From contig NC_023754.2 of the NCBI RefSeq assembly GCF_000499845.2, positions 29,093,869 through 29,157,868 of the forward strand: a stretch of 64,000 bases of DNA. Reading direction: 5' to 3'. Shown one piece after another: positions 36,645-50,040 of the stretch (position 1 is its first letter; the number at the start of each line of letters is the position of its first letter). Both the position numbers and the translations under genes were made by a program. Below the pieces are notes generated by a model. The model worked only from the letters and a program-made list of their open reading frames with translations. It was not told the DNA's origin and did not search any database. The DNA comes from Phaseolus vulgaris (taxonomy: Eukaryota > Streptophyta > Magnoliopsida > Fabales > Fabaceae).

Positions 36645-39600
36645 TCATGGACAAAGATTGGCCATGTTCCTATCAGTACTATGACTACTACTGCCATGGG
36701 TAACACCATTGCTAAGTTTATCTTCCCTCATTGCATCTCCTACCAGCTGTGACTGACTTCCTGCAGAATCTCCAGTACCGGAGTTCACAGTCTGCTGCTT
36801 CAGATATCTCTCAGTGGCAGCATCATGGAGCAACTTCATCATGCCACCAGAATCTGAACCAGGTGACAATTCTTCTTCTCGCTCTGGCTGGATATTGAGG
36901 TCAATTTGGCCTTTGAATGGTGAAGCAGATGATTTTATTCTATTAGGATCATCATCAGAACCATCATTACCCTCTCTGTTCTGGTTTGGGCTGCTATCAC
37001 CTGTGTTACTACAGGGTAATGAATCTTCGTCAAGCAAAATTTCAGACGAAGGTAGAGGTTGAGGATGTTGTTGCTGTTGTTTTTTGCGAGTTGTCTCTGC
37101 TTCCTTTTCGGATTGCTTCTTCTCACGCCGTAACATAAGGGTATGGAAACGTCGCTTCACTGTTAAGCATACATTACATGTGCATGTCTGTTTATGCTTG
37201 GGGCCCTTTCCACTGGGAGGTTGAATGCAAACAATGCAAGAACAGCCAGGTCTATGGCGTGGGTGCTTAGTTGTGGCCTGGGCTGACGCTGGGAGTGCCT
37301 CACCCTCTCCCAGGATAGCTAAATTTGCGAGGGTGTCAAGTCCCTCCAAAGCTTCAGCATTATCAGGATCCTGTTTGGTGGCCTTCATTCTCTTGGGAAC
37401 AGCTGCCAAACAAATGCATTTAACACCATAGTTTCCATGCTCTATATTTACAATTCGTTCTACAAAAGATTACATCATACGTGACAAGGGATCTGAAAAA
37501 TTTGCTCTGAGTGAAGCAATGAAACTACTCAAACCTGAATTACACGGAGGTAGCAAATTCTCAAGTTGTTCTGCTGTCAGCTCTTGTGCAGCTGAACAAG
37601 AAGATCTAGCAGCATAGAGAATTTAATAAATAAAGATAATGCTCTTACATATTGGATATATAATAATAGGTTATAAAGTTTGGGCAATGATTCAGCAGGA
37701 CAGCCTTGTTAGATTGATAAATTAATCACACACTTGTGTGAACGAACACGAACTAAATTGAGGGAAGAGGGTGAAAATAAACGTTGTATCTTGGCATGAT
37801 GCATGGTATGGTGGTGTCAATTTTTCAACCCCTCTTCTCTCACTTATATTTTCTATCTCCAGTCAACTATGTCCCATGGGAAAGGATGCTAAGTGTTGTA
37901 TAATAAATTAAAACAGATAAATACATCTTAAATAACAAACCTTCTTACCTAATTTGATATGATGGAAAGGGAGAGAATGAAGAAGGAAAGAAAGAAAAAA
38001 GAGATAAGAAATGAGTGGAAATGAAAGTGGTCCACATTTAGAATAAACAAAGAGAAATGAGAAGGAAGTATTTTATTATAGTATTATTTTATATGATTTT
38101 ATATTATTATTATTACTCTATTCACTTATTATATTTAAAAATTGAAAATAAAAAACTAACCACATAATTATCTATGCCACCCCCATAATCGATTATAGGG
38201 GATTTTAACGTGACATATGATAAAAAAAATACAACATGATTGATTATGTTATTTCAACTTCCATCTCATTTCATTTCACATTTGTATGAAAAAATTCTAA
38301 CTTTTCCCTGATTTGCCAACTTTCCACTCTTTTCCACCGTTATTTAGCCTTCATTTGCATCTCAGAAAGTCAGGGTGCAAAGATGAAAAGAGAAAGAAAG
38401 TGAGGTGTAACCCACGTGAACGATGCATGTCATAGCCTTTTCACTTGAATTCAAAATAAATATTATGAAAGGGATATACATGTTAGCTAGATGTCTCTAA
38501 GGTTCAGAAAGACACCCTCTTAAACATCACGGATCACTTTCGGCTAACATATGAAATACATTCTTATTCAATCGGGAACGCTTGTAAATTTCAAGTGTAT
38601 TTACAGGTCAGAAAAAAATGCAAATGATAACGTGGTAGACCAAAAACGCCAATGAGAATTAAGACAATAGATCACTCTTGGTACCTTTCTGGATCCCATG
38701 AATTATCAGAACACGTCCATTTTGATGGAAGAAGCGCACTAGCTGGTAATTTGCGCCACTTGAGACAATCTTCGCATTGAGCCCACTGGATCTTTTCACT
38801 GGGACAAATATAGACCATTGCTGGCAATTTATTATGTGGTTAAACAAAGTAAAAATATTACCTAGTCAAAATGGGAAATTAAAGTGTGTTTCTTGGGAAC
38901 TTAATGTCAAGACATGCACAACAATAAAATTTATACAAAACATCCCCCCCCCCAAAAAAAAAAATATATTTGAGCATCAGATCAAGAGAAAATGAAAGGT
39001 GAGGATGAGGAGTACTCCTGGAGTCACTTGATCCATCCTCTCTCTCCCTCTCTATATATAAAGGATATATCAACTGCTACGTAAAAATTTAAATGAAAAT
39101 CCAAGACATAAAGAAGGTGATCAAATATTATTAAGGATAAGTAATTTACCCCACATTATCACTGGTAAAAATTGTTGGCTTCCCAAGCACTGGAGCTTCC
39201 TGTAAAATTATTTTCAGCATAAAGGTTTCCACAATACATGATAATTTCCAGAACTCCTTCAATGAGATAAAGCACCAAGAAAGATGACCATTAGGTAGAC
39301 AATAAAATTGCAATCCAACATTGGATGCACAACTCTAGAGACTCTGACTTCAGCTTTTAAGCCTGAGATGTGTTTAGTTCAAGGGGTGGATGATGAGGAA
39401 GAAGATAGATGTGAGAATTTGAAGATTTAGCATACAACATCCCCAACTAAGACCAGTTGAGAATCATTAGTCCTCCTTTCCCTTTATACACAGCCAATGA
39501 CTATTAAACTTCAGTATTTTCTACTCACAAATCTTACAATACATTGACTATATTTCAAATAAGATTACATAATGGATTAACTATTTTGCCAGCAGATGGA

Positions 39601-42600
39601 CACGTCAGAACTATCATTTGGTTAGTTTATGTGGCTATTTTGAAATGAAAAATTTAATATCATTTTTAATTGGAGTATTAAAACATTGAATGAGAGGATA
39701 TAGGTCATTGCATCACAAAGAATAAAAACATCAGCAATCCATAATCCTTTATGAAGCAAGAATAAAGGTACCTCGTATTCCTCAAATTCAAAACCTTCAA
39801 TCACAACAATGCTCGGAATGTGGCTAGGAGGAGGGCGGAGAAGACCTTGAGCTTCTTGCCATGTAATCTTCAGCTCTATTAAATCCTCATTTTCAATTCT
39901 TAGTCGTTTACTCTTTGAGCCCAATAAGCCGCTCTTTCTTTTCCTAGATATTAATGATTTACTCCCCAGTGCTTCTTTTGCTATGTATCCTGACTTATCA
40001 ACTTTAGACCATGAATTAGGATCAGCCAATTCAACCTAAAAGATAGGTGAAAAATGCAACCATGAGAATAATGTAAATACCAAACGTTATACAATGCAGT
40101 TGGTTGTTTGATACTAACTTCACCATGTGCAGAAAATCCATTTCCAGACTTATTGGTTTCATTGTCCTGCAAAAAGAAATATATGCGCACGACAGATGTA
40201 ATTTGTAAGTATACAAGTTCAAAATTTCATCAAACTAGGTAAAAATATATAGAGGATTTGATAAAAATGCAAAATATGCAAACAAAAAATTGCACTATTA
40301 ATTCAATTCATAAATTGTCCTTAATAAGAAAATATCCACGACTATAAGGTAAGCCATAGTAACCTATGCTGACTCCAGGCCCGGACAATATAAAAAATTG
40401 AAGTCCAATTATAGAGTAGAGCATGATAGAACCTTCAGACTGTATCCAAAATATCTTAATTAAGGAAAGTGCAGTGTTTGTACATATGTCTCCTGACTAA
40501 TGTAGCATATATAGTTATCCATACAAGCATTCAGCTAATAACAGACTTAGTAGTAGACAAAGCTTCAATCAATTGTATGTCTTATACTAAAAAACATAAC
40601 TACACCTCAGAAAATTATACATTGTGGCTGTTAAAACAATTACCTGGTCAGATGGCGCAGCACTTGAAGCCTTTCTAAATCCCATAACCAACCTTCCCTC
40701 TGGCTCCAACCGGCTAAATGTTACTGAGGAAAACAACTCAGGTCAGCCATAAAACTAGAACTCAACTAGATGGTGGTACAGCACACTCAGAAAAGAAAGG
40801 AAAAAAAGACAATCACATGAGGCAGATAGATCCAAAACGGATTATACAAGGCAAGATCTTGAAGCATAATAATATAGAAGTCCTGAATGCAAGCGTAACT
40901 GTTCTACTACTTTTATCAAATTTCAAATTTCTGCTTGTGAAAAATAGCTCTATAAATGTCATAATATAAAATCACTATCTTTTCTAGCTTAAATAAAGTA
41001 AACTCCTGATTAGGTAGTTAGCCACAGGGACGAGAGTGGGTCAGAATGAGCAAAGAGGTACCTGTTAAAACTTACCAACAGGTTTTTATATTCGCAGATA
41101 TCCATTAATATTTTCAAAAACTTAGAGAAAATACAAAATAAAAATCAATTAACAATTCTTCTGTAAAATTTAGACTCCCAATCGTGACACATATCCCTAT
41201 GAATTTATAACTTTAAAGAGTTGTAAAATGTCTAAAATTTAGTTTAATTATTCGGTCAATTCTCCTAAAATACAGTTTAAAGGTACGCAAATTTACATTC
41301 TTTTTCTCCCATAATATAAATACATAAGGTTTGTCATACTTTTAAACAGAATAAAATAATTCAAATTATTTAAAAAATTATCTTTCTAAATATAAATTCA
41401 AATAAGACAACGGCACACCAAGGCATAAGTTCTCAATAAGCCAAAGATATCAATAATAGCACATATAAATAAATCCAAGTTGGTGGCTGTAGGATATCTA
41501 CAGGGATCGGTAGTAAGTTATCCATCTCCTTCCCGTTTCCAAGCAGGGTAGACAAAAAACTAATTTAAATTGCCTGCAGATACCCATTTAAATATCTGTT
41601 TCTTATTTGTGATGGATTTTATCCGCAGGGACACATTTGTTTTGCTATCAGAGGGTTTGGACTTGTACAAACAGTAGTAGTACTTGACCTAATTATTAGT
41701 ACGACTAGCTTTAGGTATTTAGCAAATTACATTTCAATGTATTCCATACAGTTATTTGTCATCTTTGTCACTCTTCTTTTTCTTTCTAAACACTTAACCC
41801 ATAATTCCTAACAATGGGCACAGAGAGGTGCGTGCAAATATAACTCATGAGGCTAAAGTTTCGTTTAAAAAGAAATGAACAAGAAGAAAATTCTATATTT
41901 TCCAATACACAAATCACCTTCGTGACAATGTCTTACCAGTGTCACCAGCCTGTAACTGCATGGACTGTATGCATGGAGTGACACCCTCTAAAACATACAT
42001 TCTGCTGTTATTGTTTGGCCAGAAGCGAAATTGAAATATCCACTCCTTTCCTTTTGCATCAAGGATTTTAAGCGGCAATCCTTCAGGCTGAGAAATTGGT
42101 GGGAAGTAGGTCTGTCTCATGGAACAGAATATAATGTTATATAACCCTTGATAGAATATTCATGAAAAAAAAATAGATGACCACGCCAATAAGAAACAAA
42201 TTATTACTGCAAATACCTAAAACCAATTTCACACCTTCACAGCAATCCAAAATAATACAGATGACTAACTCTAATCTCCAGTTAATTGAAACTAAACTTG
42301 ACCAACATCAAGTACATAAAGATTGCATTCCATTATATTATTTATCAGGGGACAGTTGAATTAACATGCTTATTAAAAGCCTAGTCTTGATATTCATAAA
42401 ATTTACAAGGGCGGCTTGGAAACTAAGAAAAAACCAGGTAAACCTAAAGCCTTTTCATCATACCTTTCTAGAGTTCTCCTCAAGTTGTCAGGCAATTCTC
42501 CCAGCCTGGCATTTTGAGTGAGGACTACAAAATCCTTTTCACAGTACTCAAAATGCCTATCAGTGACCTTTCTTTCTTCAGCTCCATCTACTAAATCAAA

Positions 42601-45600
42601 CTCTTCATACTTTCTACTATCTACTTCATGGAAGAACCTAAAATTGGCCTACACATTTTGTTAGCCTATTTAAGTCTTATATCACCAATAAATCCCTTTT
42701 TCAGTATTGCATTCACCAATCATAACTAACGTGAACTAGTCTAATATATCAATAATTTTTAATTGTCAACATAGTCAACACTAAAATCTTCCCTCCAATC
42801 AACTGGTTATAAAACGTGTGATGAACCATGATAGGCCCTCAAATAATCTTCCTAAACACCAAAATTTCATTTAAGCAAGCAATTTAGGGGCATCGTCCCA
42901 TTCTTTAGTCAGTTTCTAAGGCATGGACATGTTTTCCCACATTGATATTTTCTTGGTTCCTACTCTTGGTTCTGAAAAGTCACTGATCCTGATCACAAGT
43001 ATTCAGCTCACCCTTCTAGTTTACTATATGCATTCCAGAGAAATATGAAGGAGGTTAATAATATTACAAATTACAATTAATGGTCAAAACAAAACAATAA
43101 ATTATGGTATGCAAGCATTTCACAAGACAGACAGTCAATTGTTAATTATTATAACTGCTAAATTATAAATTCAGTTTACTGTGAACATAAAGCATCTACG
43201 GAACGTATATTCAAACCAAAAATACTATCCCATGAGAAGCTTGAAGAATCTCAAGACCAACCTCAGCACACTTTTTGGGTAGGACTAAACGTCCAATTCG
43301 TCCAGCATCACTTGCACTCAAGGTTTTTTGAAACAAGGGAGTAATTACAGAATTTGAACTGTGATAGAGTTAAGATACTGTAGCTTCCAGTATGGCAATA
43401 GACATAATTGGAAATCAAAGTGCATTAAAATAGTAATTATCTAAACCAACACCACAATTATGTGATTTGAAGGATACTCTATGGATATTTGTTGTAGTTC
43501 TAGATCAGTACACCTGGGCCAGTACCGTGGCAGTAACTGGTTTCTTCCTCGGGCATCTGCTCGAGGCCGCCCATTGCGAACCTGAGCCTCACCTGATGAG
43601 TCAGGTGCTAAATGCATAGTGCCATTAAATTGCTTTCCTGGAGGTGGTGGAGTCTGTTGAGGGTGACTTCCAGTTACCCCAAGTTGACCATTTCTTTCGT
43701 TTTGGCATGAATTAGGTACAGGCAAACCAAATGGTTGAGGAGATGACTCTTCCTTCATAGAAGAAGGCTGCTGACACATATTTAAACATGAACTTGCTTT
43801 GTCCTCATTCCTCATTCCTGCAATATAATGAAGAATCAAGTTATACATTCAACTTCAAGTCATTAAGAGATCATTCCACCTTCTAAACCAAATAACAGAA
43901 AATCTAGAAAGTTCAGAAATGTCAAAGCTTGCATTACCATTCATATGCTTCATCTCTCGTGGGCAAATGGTGACATTCCAATGAACTGGTAATCCAGGAA
44001 AATCCTCACTTTTCTTTTCCAAAGCTGAGGCAGGTAACCTTTCATTGCAATACATTTTGTCAAAGCTACTGGATAATTCAGCTAAAGAAGGAACATCTGA
44101 GATCAGGTCGGATGAAGAAGCAGAATTGAACAGACTGGGCGCTTGCTTCCAGGGTACAGGACCTGATCCAGCCAACTGATTCCAACCTTTAGCAGATAGA
44201 TCTCTAAGTCTATCCGATAAACGATTTTGAAGGGAAAAAGATTGTGGCCATGGCAGGTTAGAAGGCTGAGAAACAGATAACAGAATAGAATTACTATGCC
44301 AAAACTGTTTCATTCAATGATCCAAACAGGACATAAAAATAAGATATTGTCTAAGCATCATCTTTCAGCAATGAATTCAGCTTGATTGCTCGCCTCGGAC
44401 TTTAAGATTTAAAGGAATAAGCCAGTAGTAACAAAAGAGCATTATCAACTAAGAGAGGACATGTGTAAACCCTGGGTAGAAAAACAAAGGCAAACCCTGA
44501 CTAGTTTGATATTCATAAAGTTAGACATCCCAAAAGAAACAAAACCAAGAGAGGTAACCAAAAACGATGTGGAAAGAAAGAGAGCGGACAATTTAATACA
44601 AGAGCAGTGTCAAAAAAATGTCTCAACGATATATAGCAGGTTTGTCTGGCCATAATTTACTAGGAAGAGCAGCAAAGGAAAATTGAAGTAATTATCTAAA
44701 ACAGTATAAGATGTGACATTCCTTATAATTGATTCTATTGAATTTTTTGTGTGACTATAAATGCCAAAATGAAATAAGAATTCCAGCTTCAACATTTTTC
44801 AATTTCGTCACACTTCTTGATGAACTGGTCTTTTCCAGATTTACTTTGAAAGAAAATGTATTATTTCAACCAAAAATCTTTACCTTATTTGTCCATTGAC
44901 AATGAAATGACAACTTCAATAGTTCATTTCACCAGAAATAGAGAAAAAACAAAGACGGCATCAATAAAACCCATAGGATACTCATGCATGCAATACAAAC
45001 CACATAAGTCAATCCCAAACAGGGGAGGGGAAGGAATAATGTCCAATCAGTAGAGAAACTTACCATAATAATATTTTTGCGGGCACATGTATAACATTCA
45101 ATTCCTCCAGGATCCAACAACATGAAGGAATGACTTGAAACAATACATCCACAATGAATTCTCTGAAAAGAATGATTAATCATCAGTTAAAACTACGTAA
45201 TTCTAACTCAGTTTCGGGAATCAAAGTAAAACCCTTTGCATCAAACACAGTAAGAGGAATACTATAAAGCATTCAAGTAACATTAACCAGCAATTACGAC
45301 TACATAATTCAAACTCAGCTTTGGAAACCTATGTAACATCCTTTGCATTGACTATAGTAACAGTAACAATAATAAAGCATTTCAAAGAACCATAAAAAAG
45401 ATTTGACTCACCTTTCTACAAGTCTCACAACTCCTCCAACCAGAAGCATTTGAGTGAAAAATTTCACAGAACTTCCCGTCTTCAAAAGCAGAGCTAAGTA
45501 TCACAGAACAACCAAATTTTACTAAAAGAATAGCACATATGCATCATGCAAGAGAAGAATATCAAAACACAGGATAAGCAACAAGCACGATTATTTACAT

Positions 45601-47929
45601 ATAGCCAACTAAATTCTTGAACAACACGTTTCTTATCAAGTACAAAAGACAAAATGATGTTATATATGTGCTCTTTCTACAATAAAGAAAGAGTGAAAAC
45701 AAATGTTTATGCAATCAGAAAGGTCAACCTCCGATATTGAACCTATTAAAACCTCTTATGGCAGAAATAACAAAAGTCTTTTGACCAGATAACACATAGA
45801 ATGTAAATCATCCATGCAGTTAGTACACAAACCAACCACAGGTATAAAAATACAAATAATTTAGAGAATCACATTAACTAAAGAATGTGGGATGAACAGG
45901 GCAGAATCTGATTGAAGATAAGCATTCAGACAGAATAAGTTAATCACATTAACTACAGATACACAACTGCTTTCAGATGAATATAGAAAACAATATATCA
46001 GAGCCACCCTAACAAGAGAAGAAAATGTTAAACTCAAACTACGCATTTGAAAAGTAGACACAAATTGAAAAGAGAAATATTCATGTAAACAATAATGACT
46101 TCAAAAACCATAACTAGAAAAAAAACAAAGAATAACCTCGATCACAGAACATCTACTGAAGCAACAAAAAAACACAGTCATGATTCATTAGTAAGGAAGG
46201 AGATCTACAACTATAGAAGAAAAAAGGAATTGTCCATCTAATATTAAACTTTAGTTCAATGCGGCCAATCCTAATATCTCACTCAAAGTAATTCCCGATT
46301 CCTAAGGCGAGAACAATTTTTTTCTAAATAAATGTTGCCCAAAAACACAATTAGGTAATAGTTTCTTTAACTTCCCTCCCTCTCTTAGAAGAGACAATTT
46401 CTCCATGCTAAAATGTAGATATTAAGTAATAGCACTTGAGTTACAGCAAATAGCACATCGTGAGTACTTTGAAAAATACAACACTAATTTAAATACTTTT
46501 GGCATATTAAATATAATTCAAAATGACAATAATGAGTAAATAAACTGCTAATGTATACTTAAAACTAAACTCTCAATGAAAAATTTACTAGTACAAACTC
46601 CAGAAATAATCAAATTCTAAATGACAAACCATAAAACCTAATATTAAACATTTTAAATAATATCATTACTATTCATCGAAAAAAAAAATCAACTTTAAAG
46701 GAGTTCAACGTCTTGGCATAGACCTTCATTGACTACAACAACCCACCATTTTCCTGATAGGTACAATTGGTCACATGGAGCAATCATCACTTTCGAGCTC
46801 TACCGAAAACCAAACTTCAGTAAAACAATTTAAAGCAATGCACTTTTAAAAAGTTTCTATTCTCAAGATTTCTTAGGTCCTCCACCACCCCTTTTAATAG
46901 GACCACCTCTCATTTGATCCACTCTCTCGTCGGAGACTCTAGTGATCTCCTTATCAATAGACAAAATCACAGTGCAAAGTTTCCACTATAATCTCCTCAA
47001 TAAGTACATATGGTCAACATAGAAAGAAAAAACACCAGAACTAAGAAACTTTTCACAGTACAGTAGTACACTTATAGGCTAGCACGAAGACCAGTTGCAT
47101 GTGCCATATCTCAGTATTAATAATTATGTCAACAATGCCCACACTTAAACAAATACACTAAGCAGAGGAGCTCATACAAAATTTCTGTTCTAGATGAAAC
47201 ATCGACAAGAAACAGCAACGAATCCATAATCATAACTACATAACATGAAAGCACCAAACCCGTCGCTATGCCTAACTTAGTTCCAAATTTAAAACACAAC
47301 AGAATTAGAAAAGCACTAATTACATCTCCGACAGCAATAACTGTATGAAGTAGTGAAATCAAAGAGGTGCGTTGAACCCATACCACCGAATCCCCAAAGA
47401 AAAAGAGAGAGACTGCCATTTACTTCAAAATCGTCGTAAGTTTATAAAAAAAAAAAAAACGAATTCACATCACAAGCCTAATTACTCAATACCCTCCAAA
47501 AAAAAATTTCCTTTTTTTTAAACAACATAATAAAGCAGTAAACTTTATCCAAATTTGCAGGAGGAATGCCCAAACCTAGAAACCTCAGCTAACTGATAAT
47601 AATCCCAATCTCTTTAACTACTGCCACGTGTAACTTGCTCCAAAATCCAAATTCAAAAAATAAACAGAAACACAGAAATAAAAAATAATAATTTTTTAAA
47701 AATAAAAGAAGAAACAAATAGGAATTTTGGTTTCGTAAAAAAATTCAAACAGAACACTGTGTGAGTCAACAAAACAGTGAAGCGGTAAAATTACTAACCC
47801 GCATCGATCACAGAGCTCGGCTAGCTCTCCGCTACGGAGCCTCCAACCTTTCTTAGGTCTTTCGGGCCTCAATTCCTTGCAGTCAGAATTAAAGCACAGC
47901 TTGGACGAAGAAGAAGAAGCCGAAGCCAT
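36645..47929 (-). CDS. VAL: B3-domain transcription repressor of the VAL/HSI2 family
   Basis: Fourteen coding exons: 47929..47799, 45493..45412, 45162..45064, 44265..43938, 43817..43478, 43358..43262, 42111..41937, 40723..40644, 40166..40119, 40035..39772, 39199..39150, 38798..38685, 37605..37535 and 37402..36645. They total 2637 nt and 878 residues, with phases agreeing throughout. The domains in order are an N-terminal PHD-like Cys/His region (~10-105), a B3 DNA-binding domain (~330-435, with [19 protein letters not shown] and [15 protein letters not shown]), a CW zinc finger (~567-603, [15 protein letters not shown]), a Cys-rich CSCIVC/CTCNVC segment (~679-705) and an EAR-type DLNIQP motif (794-799). 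VAL proteins bind RY elements and recruit Polycomb and histone deacetylases to silence seed-maturation genes and FLC. The ATG at 47929 was chosen over an in-frame one 27 nt upstream. Intron 1 is about 2.3 kb. VAL1, VAL2 and VAL3 cannot be told apart by eye. Confidence 0.95.
41000..41660. repeat. Possible degenerate repeat insertion in VAL intron 7
   Basis: Segments reading AGGTACCTGTTAAAACTTAC and TTCGCAGATATCCATTAA, and later CAGGGATCGGTAG and ATTTTATCCGCAGGGA, resemble plant dispersed repeats rich in GGTACCCGTTAAAA/GGATATCCGC strings. Ends are not resolved. Confidence 0.3.
46863..46985 (-). other. Short conserved-looking peptide frame inside VAL intron 1, unidentified
   Basis: On the minus strand a 40-codon frame ends in [20 protein letters not shown] and a Gly/Lys tail before TGA. 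It is compositionally unlike surrounding AT-rich intron, which suggests a fragment of a real gene. I do not recognise the parent, and it has no start codon or intact upstream frame. Confidence 0.3.
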
Positions 47930-49000
47930 GGCGGCTCTGAACCCCAACAAATCCACAACCGCAACGGTTTGTGCGGCCTGATCTGCAATCAGAGAGATGA
48001 AAGGAAGGAGAGAGAAAAGGAAGAGGGTTTTAGAGAGAGAAAGTGGAGGAGAAGGCGTGAGTAGTAGTGAGTGTTTTTTAAGTGAGAGAAAGTGTAAAAA
48101 CGGGGTTTTTTAAAAAGTAGTAGTTGTTGTACCACCACTGTTCATTGGGCGTCGTCGTTTCTCTCTCCCTCTCTCTCTCTCTCTCTCACTCTCCACGGAC
48201 AAAATGGGAAATTTTTGTTCTCTCTCTTCTAACTATATATATGTTTTTAATTTCAAACCTAATTGGATCATGTACAAAATTTCAAGCATCAATTAATATT
48301 ACAATAATGATTCATGCATGAAAAAAAAAAGTATTTTCAATATATCAATTAATATTCACTTTTTTTTTAATTTTAATATTTTAAAAAGTGGTTATTAATG
48401 TTTTTGTTTCTTCTTATTACAGTTATGATATTATTTCCTTCCATAAAAAAACAAACCGTGAGACTTTTAAAACACACTACTTTGCCACCAGCCTCTTCTT
48501 GACGTGTTTGTCCCTTGTCCGTTTTCACATTAAAGAGGAAAACAACACATGAGGCTCTCATTTAATAAAATAATAATAAAACTTAGAGTTAATTAAATGT
48601 TACCTAATAATAATAATGTACTAGATATAGTTTTATGTTATAGTATTTATTATTTATATTTAAATAAAATTGAAAAAAGAAAAAGAGTGAAAAAATAGAC
48701 GGGAAAAACACGACAAGGGCAGATCGGTAATTGGAGGGGGTTTGACTGGTGCCGGACGCGTTGGAATCGAAGTTAAGGAATGAGGATAATGCGAGCACGT
48801 GAAAGGAATGGAAGGGGCGAGTGGAGTCAAGCTCTCACGCGCTGCGAGTGGGGGTTTTTAAGTTGGAATATCCAATTATCTTGCATGGCCCGCGAGCTCA
48901 CGCTACGCAATCACGTAATTCGCAACTTCCAACGCCTATTTCCACTTCTCTCTTGTTCAGAGCACGCGCTTTTTCGTTTTTGACTCTTCACGTTATGTTT
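47930..49000 (-). promoter_or_regulatory. VAL leader/promoter: GA-rich leader, CT microsatellite, GC-rich island with CACGTG
   Basis: The transcript-sense GA-rich leader runs to about 48070 with GAGAGAGAAAG stretches, and a CT microsatellite lies at about 48161-48188. Farther upstream, 48715-48990 is markedly more GC-rich than its surroundings and contains a CACGTG G-box in GCGAGCACGTGAAAGG and a CCGGACGCG stretch. No gene lies to its right for several kb, so it more likely belongs to the VAL promoter region than to a divergent gene. Confidence 0.4.
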
Positions 49001-49629
49001 CTAAGAACTTTGTTCTGCGCCTTCAGAAAATTGTCCTTTTTTAATGTGTTTAGTGTAACGTCATGTTTGGAGAAGTTTTATTTATACAAGGATATCCAAG
49101 AAAAATAGAAAATAAAGTTATTTGAATTAAAAAATGAAGAAATTTTTTGTGTTAAGTTTGATTAATATGATAGGATAATTTTATTGTATATTAATATATT
49201 TAGAAAATAATTCATAAAATAAAAACAAACACTTAGAAATACTATGTTTCTACAAAACCTGAAGTTAGACGCACAAAAAATATTTATAATAGGAATTATT
49301 CTCACAAAATATCACCCTTTAATTAGGTTGAGTGATTTAAATTTAATTTATTAAAATTAGTTATACTAAAAAGGAGTCTCTTTCTCAATAGGATATAATC
49401 ATTATTAATCATTTTGGGAGTGATAAATGTATCTCCATTAGGAAATTTGTAATCACTTGAAAAAACAATAAGACTTAAATATATGAAGACCAATAATTCA
49501 AAATAAAGCAACTCCAACTATACATATAATTTTAGAATGGGAGTAACATTGAGGATATGAATAATATTCTATTTTGATAACTATCTCAAAGGACATACAT
49601 AATCATGTTTAGTATCTTCCTTAAAAAAA

Positions 49630-50040
49630 AGTTAAAATAATATAAATTAAGATAAAATAAATCCTACTTAAAATTAGATAATATTAATGTTAATATTCAT
49701 TAAAAATAATTAAATAAAAACTAATTTTAAGAACTAAAATAATTAGTTATTATTTAATTAAATTAAAGACCGTTTTATAAATTAAAAAAGTTATTGATAT
49801 TTAAAGTTATTTTTATTATTAATTAAAATTTATAAAATAAATTTTAAATTGGTATTTAACAATTATCTTTTTAAGGTTTTAGTTATTTATTAACTAATTT
49901 AGAATTTAAAATATTAGTAACTAAAATTTATTAATTAATATAAATATTAATTTAAAAATTATTTTATAAATTTTTATTAATAATAAAAATCATTTTAAAT
50001 ACTAATAATTTTTTAATATTTAAATTAACCATAAATCCTA
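49630..50040. mobile_element. AT-rich inverted-repeat element, MITE-like remnant
   Basis: The arm at about 49775-49850 (with TTTTTATTATTAATTAAAA and TTTATAAAATAA) is matched by the reverse complement of about 49945-50030. A second internal inverted pair surrounds TAGTTATTTATTAACTAATT and TTAGTAACTAAAATTT. Such TTAGTNACTAAAATT palindromic strings are common in legume MITEs. Target-site duplications are not identified. Confidence 0.5.

Noticed and set aside
37800..38600. Possible MITE in VAL intron 12
   Set aside because: Weak similarity between ATGATGCATGG-like ends only; no convincing inverted termini or target duplication.
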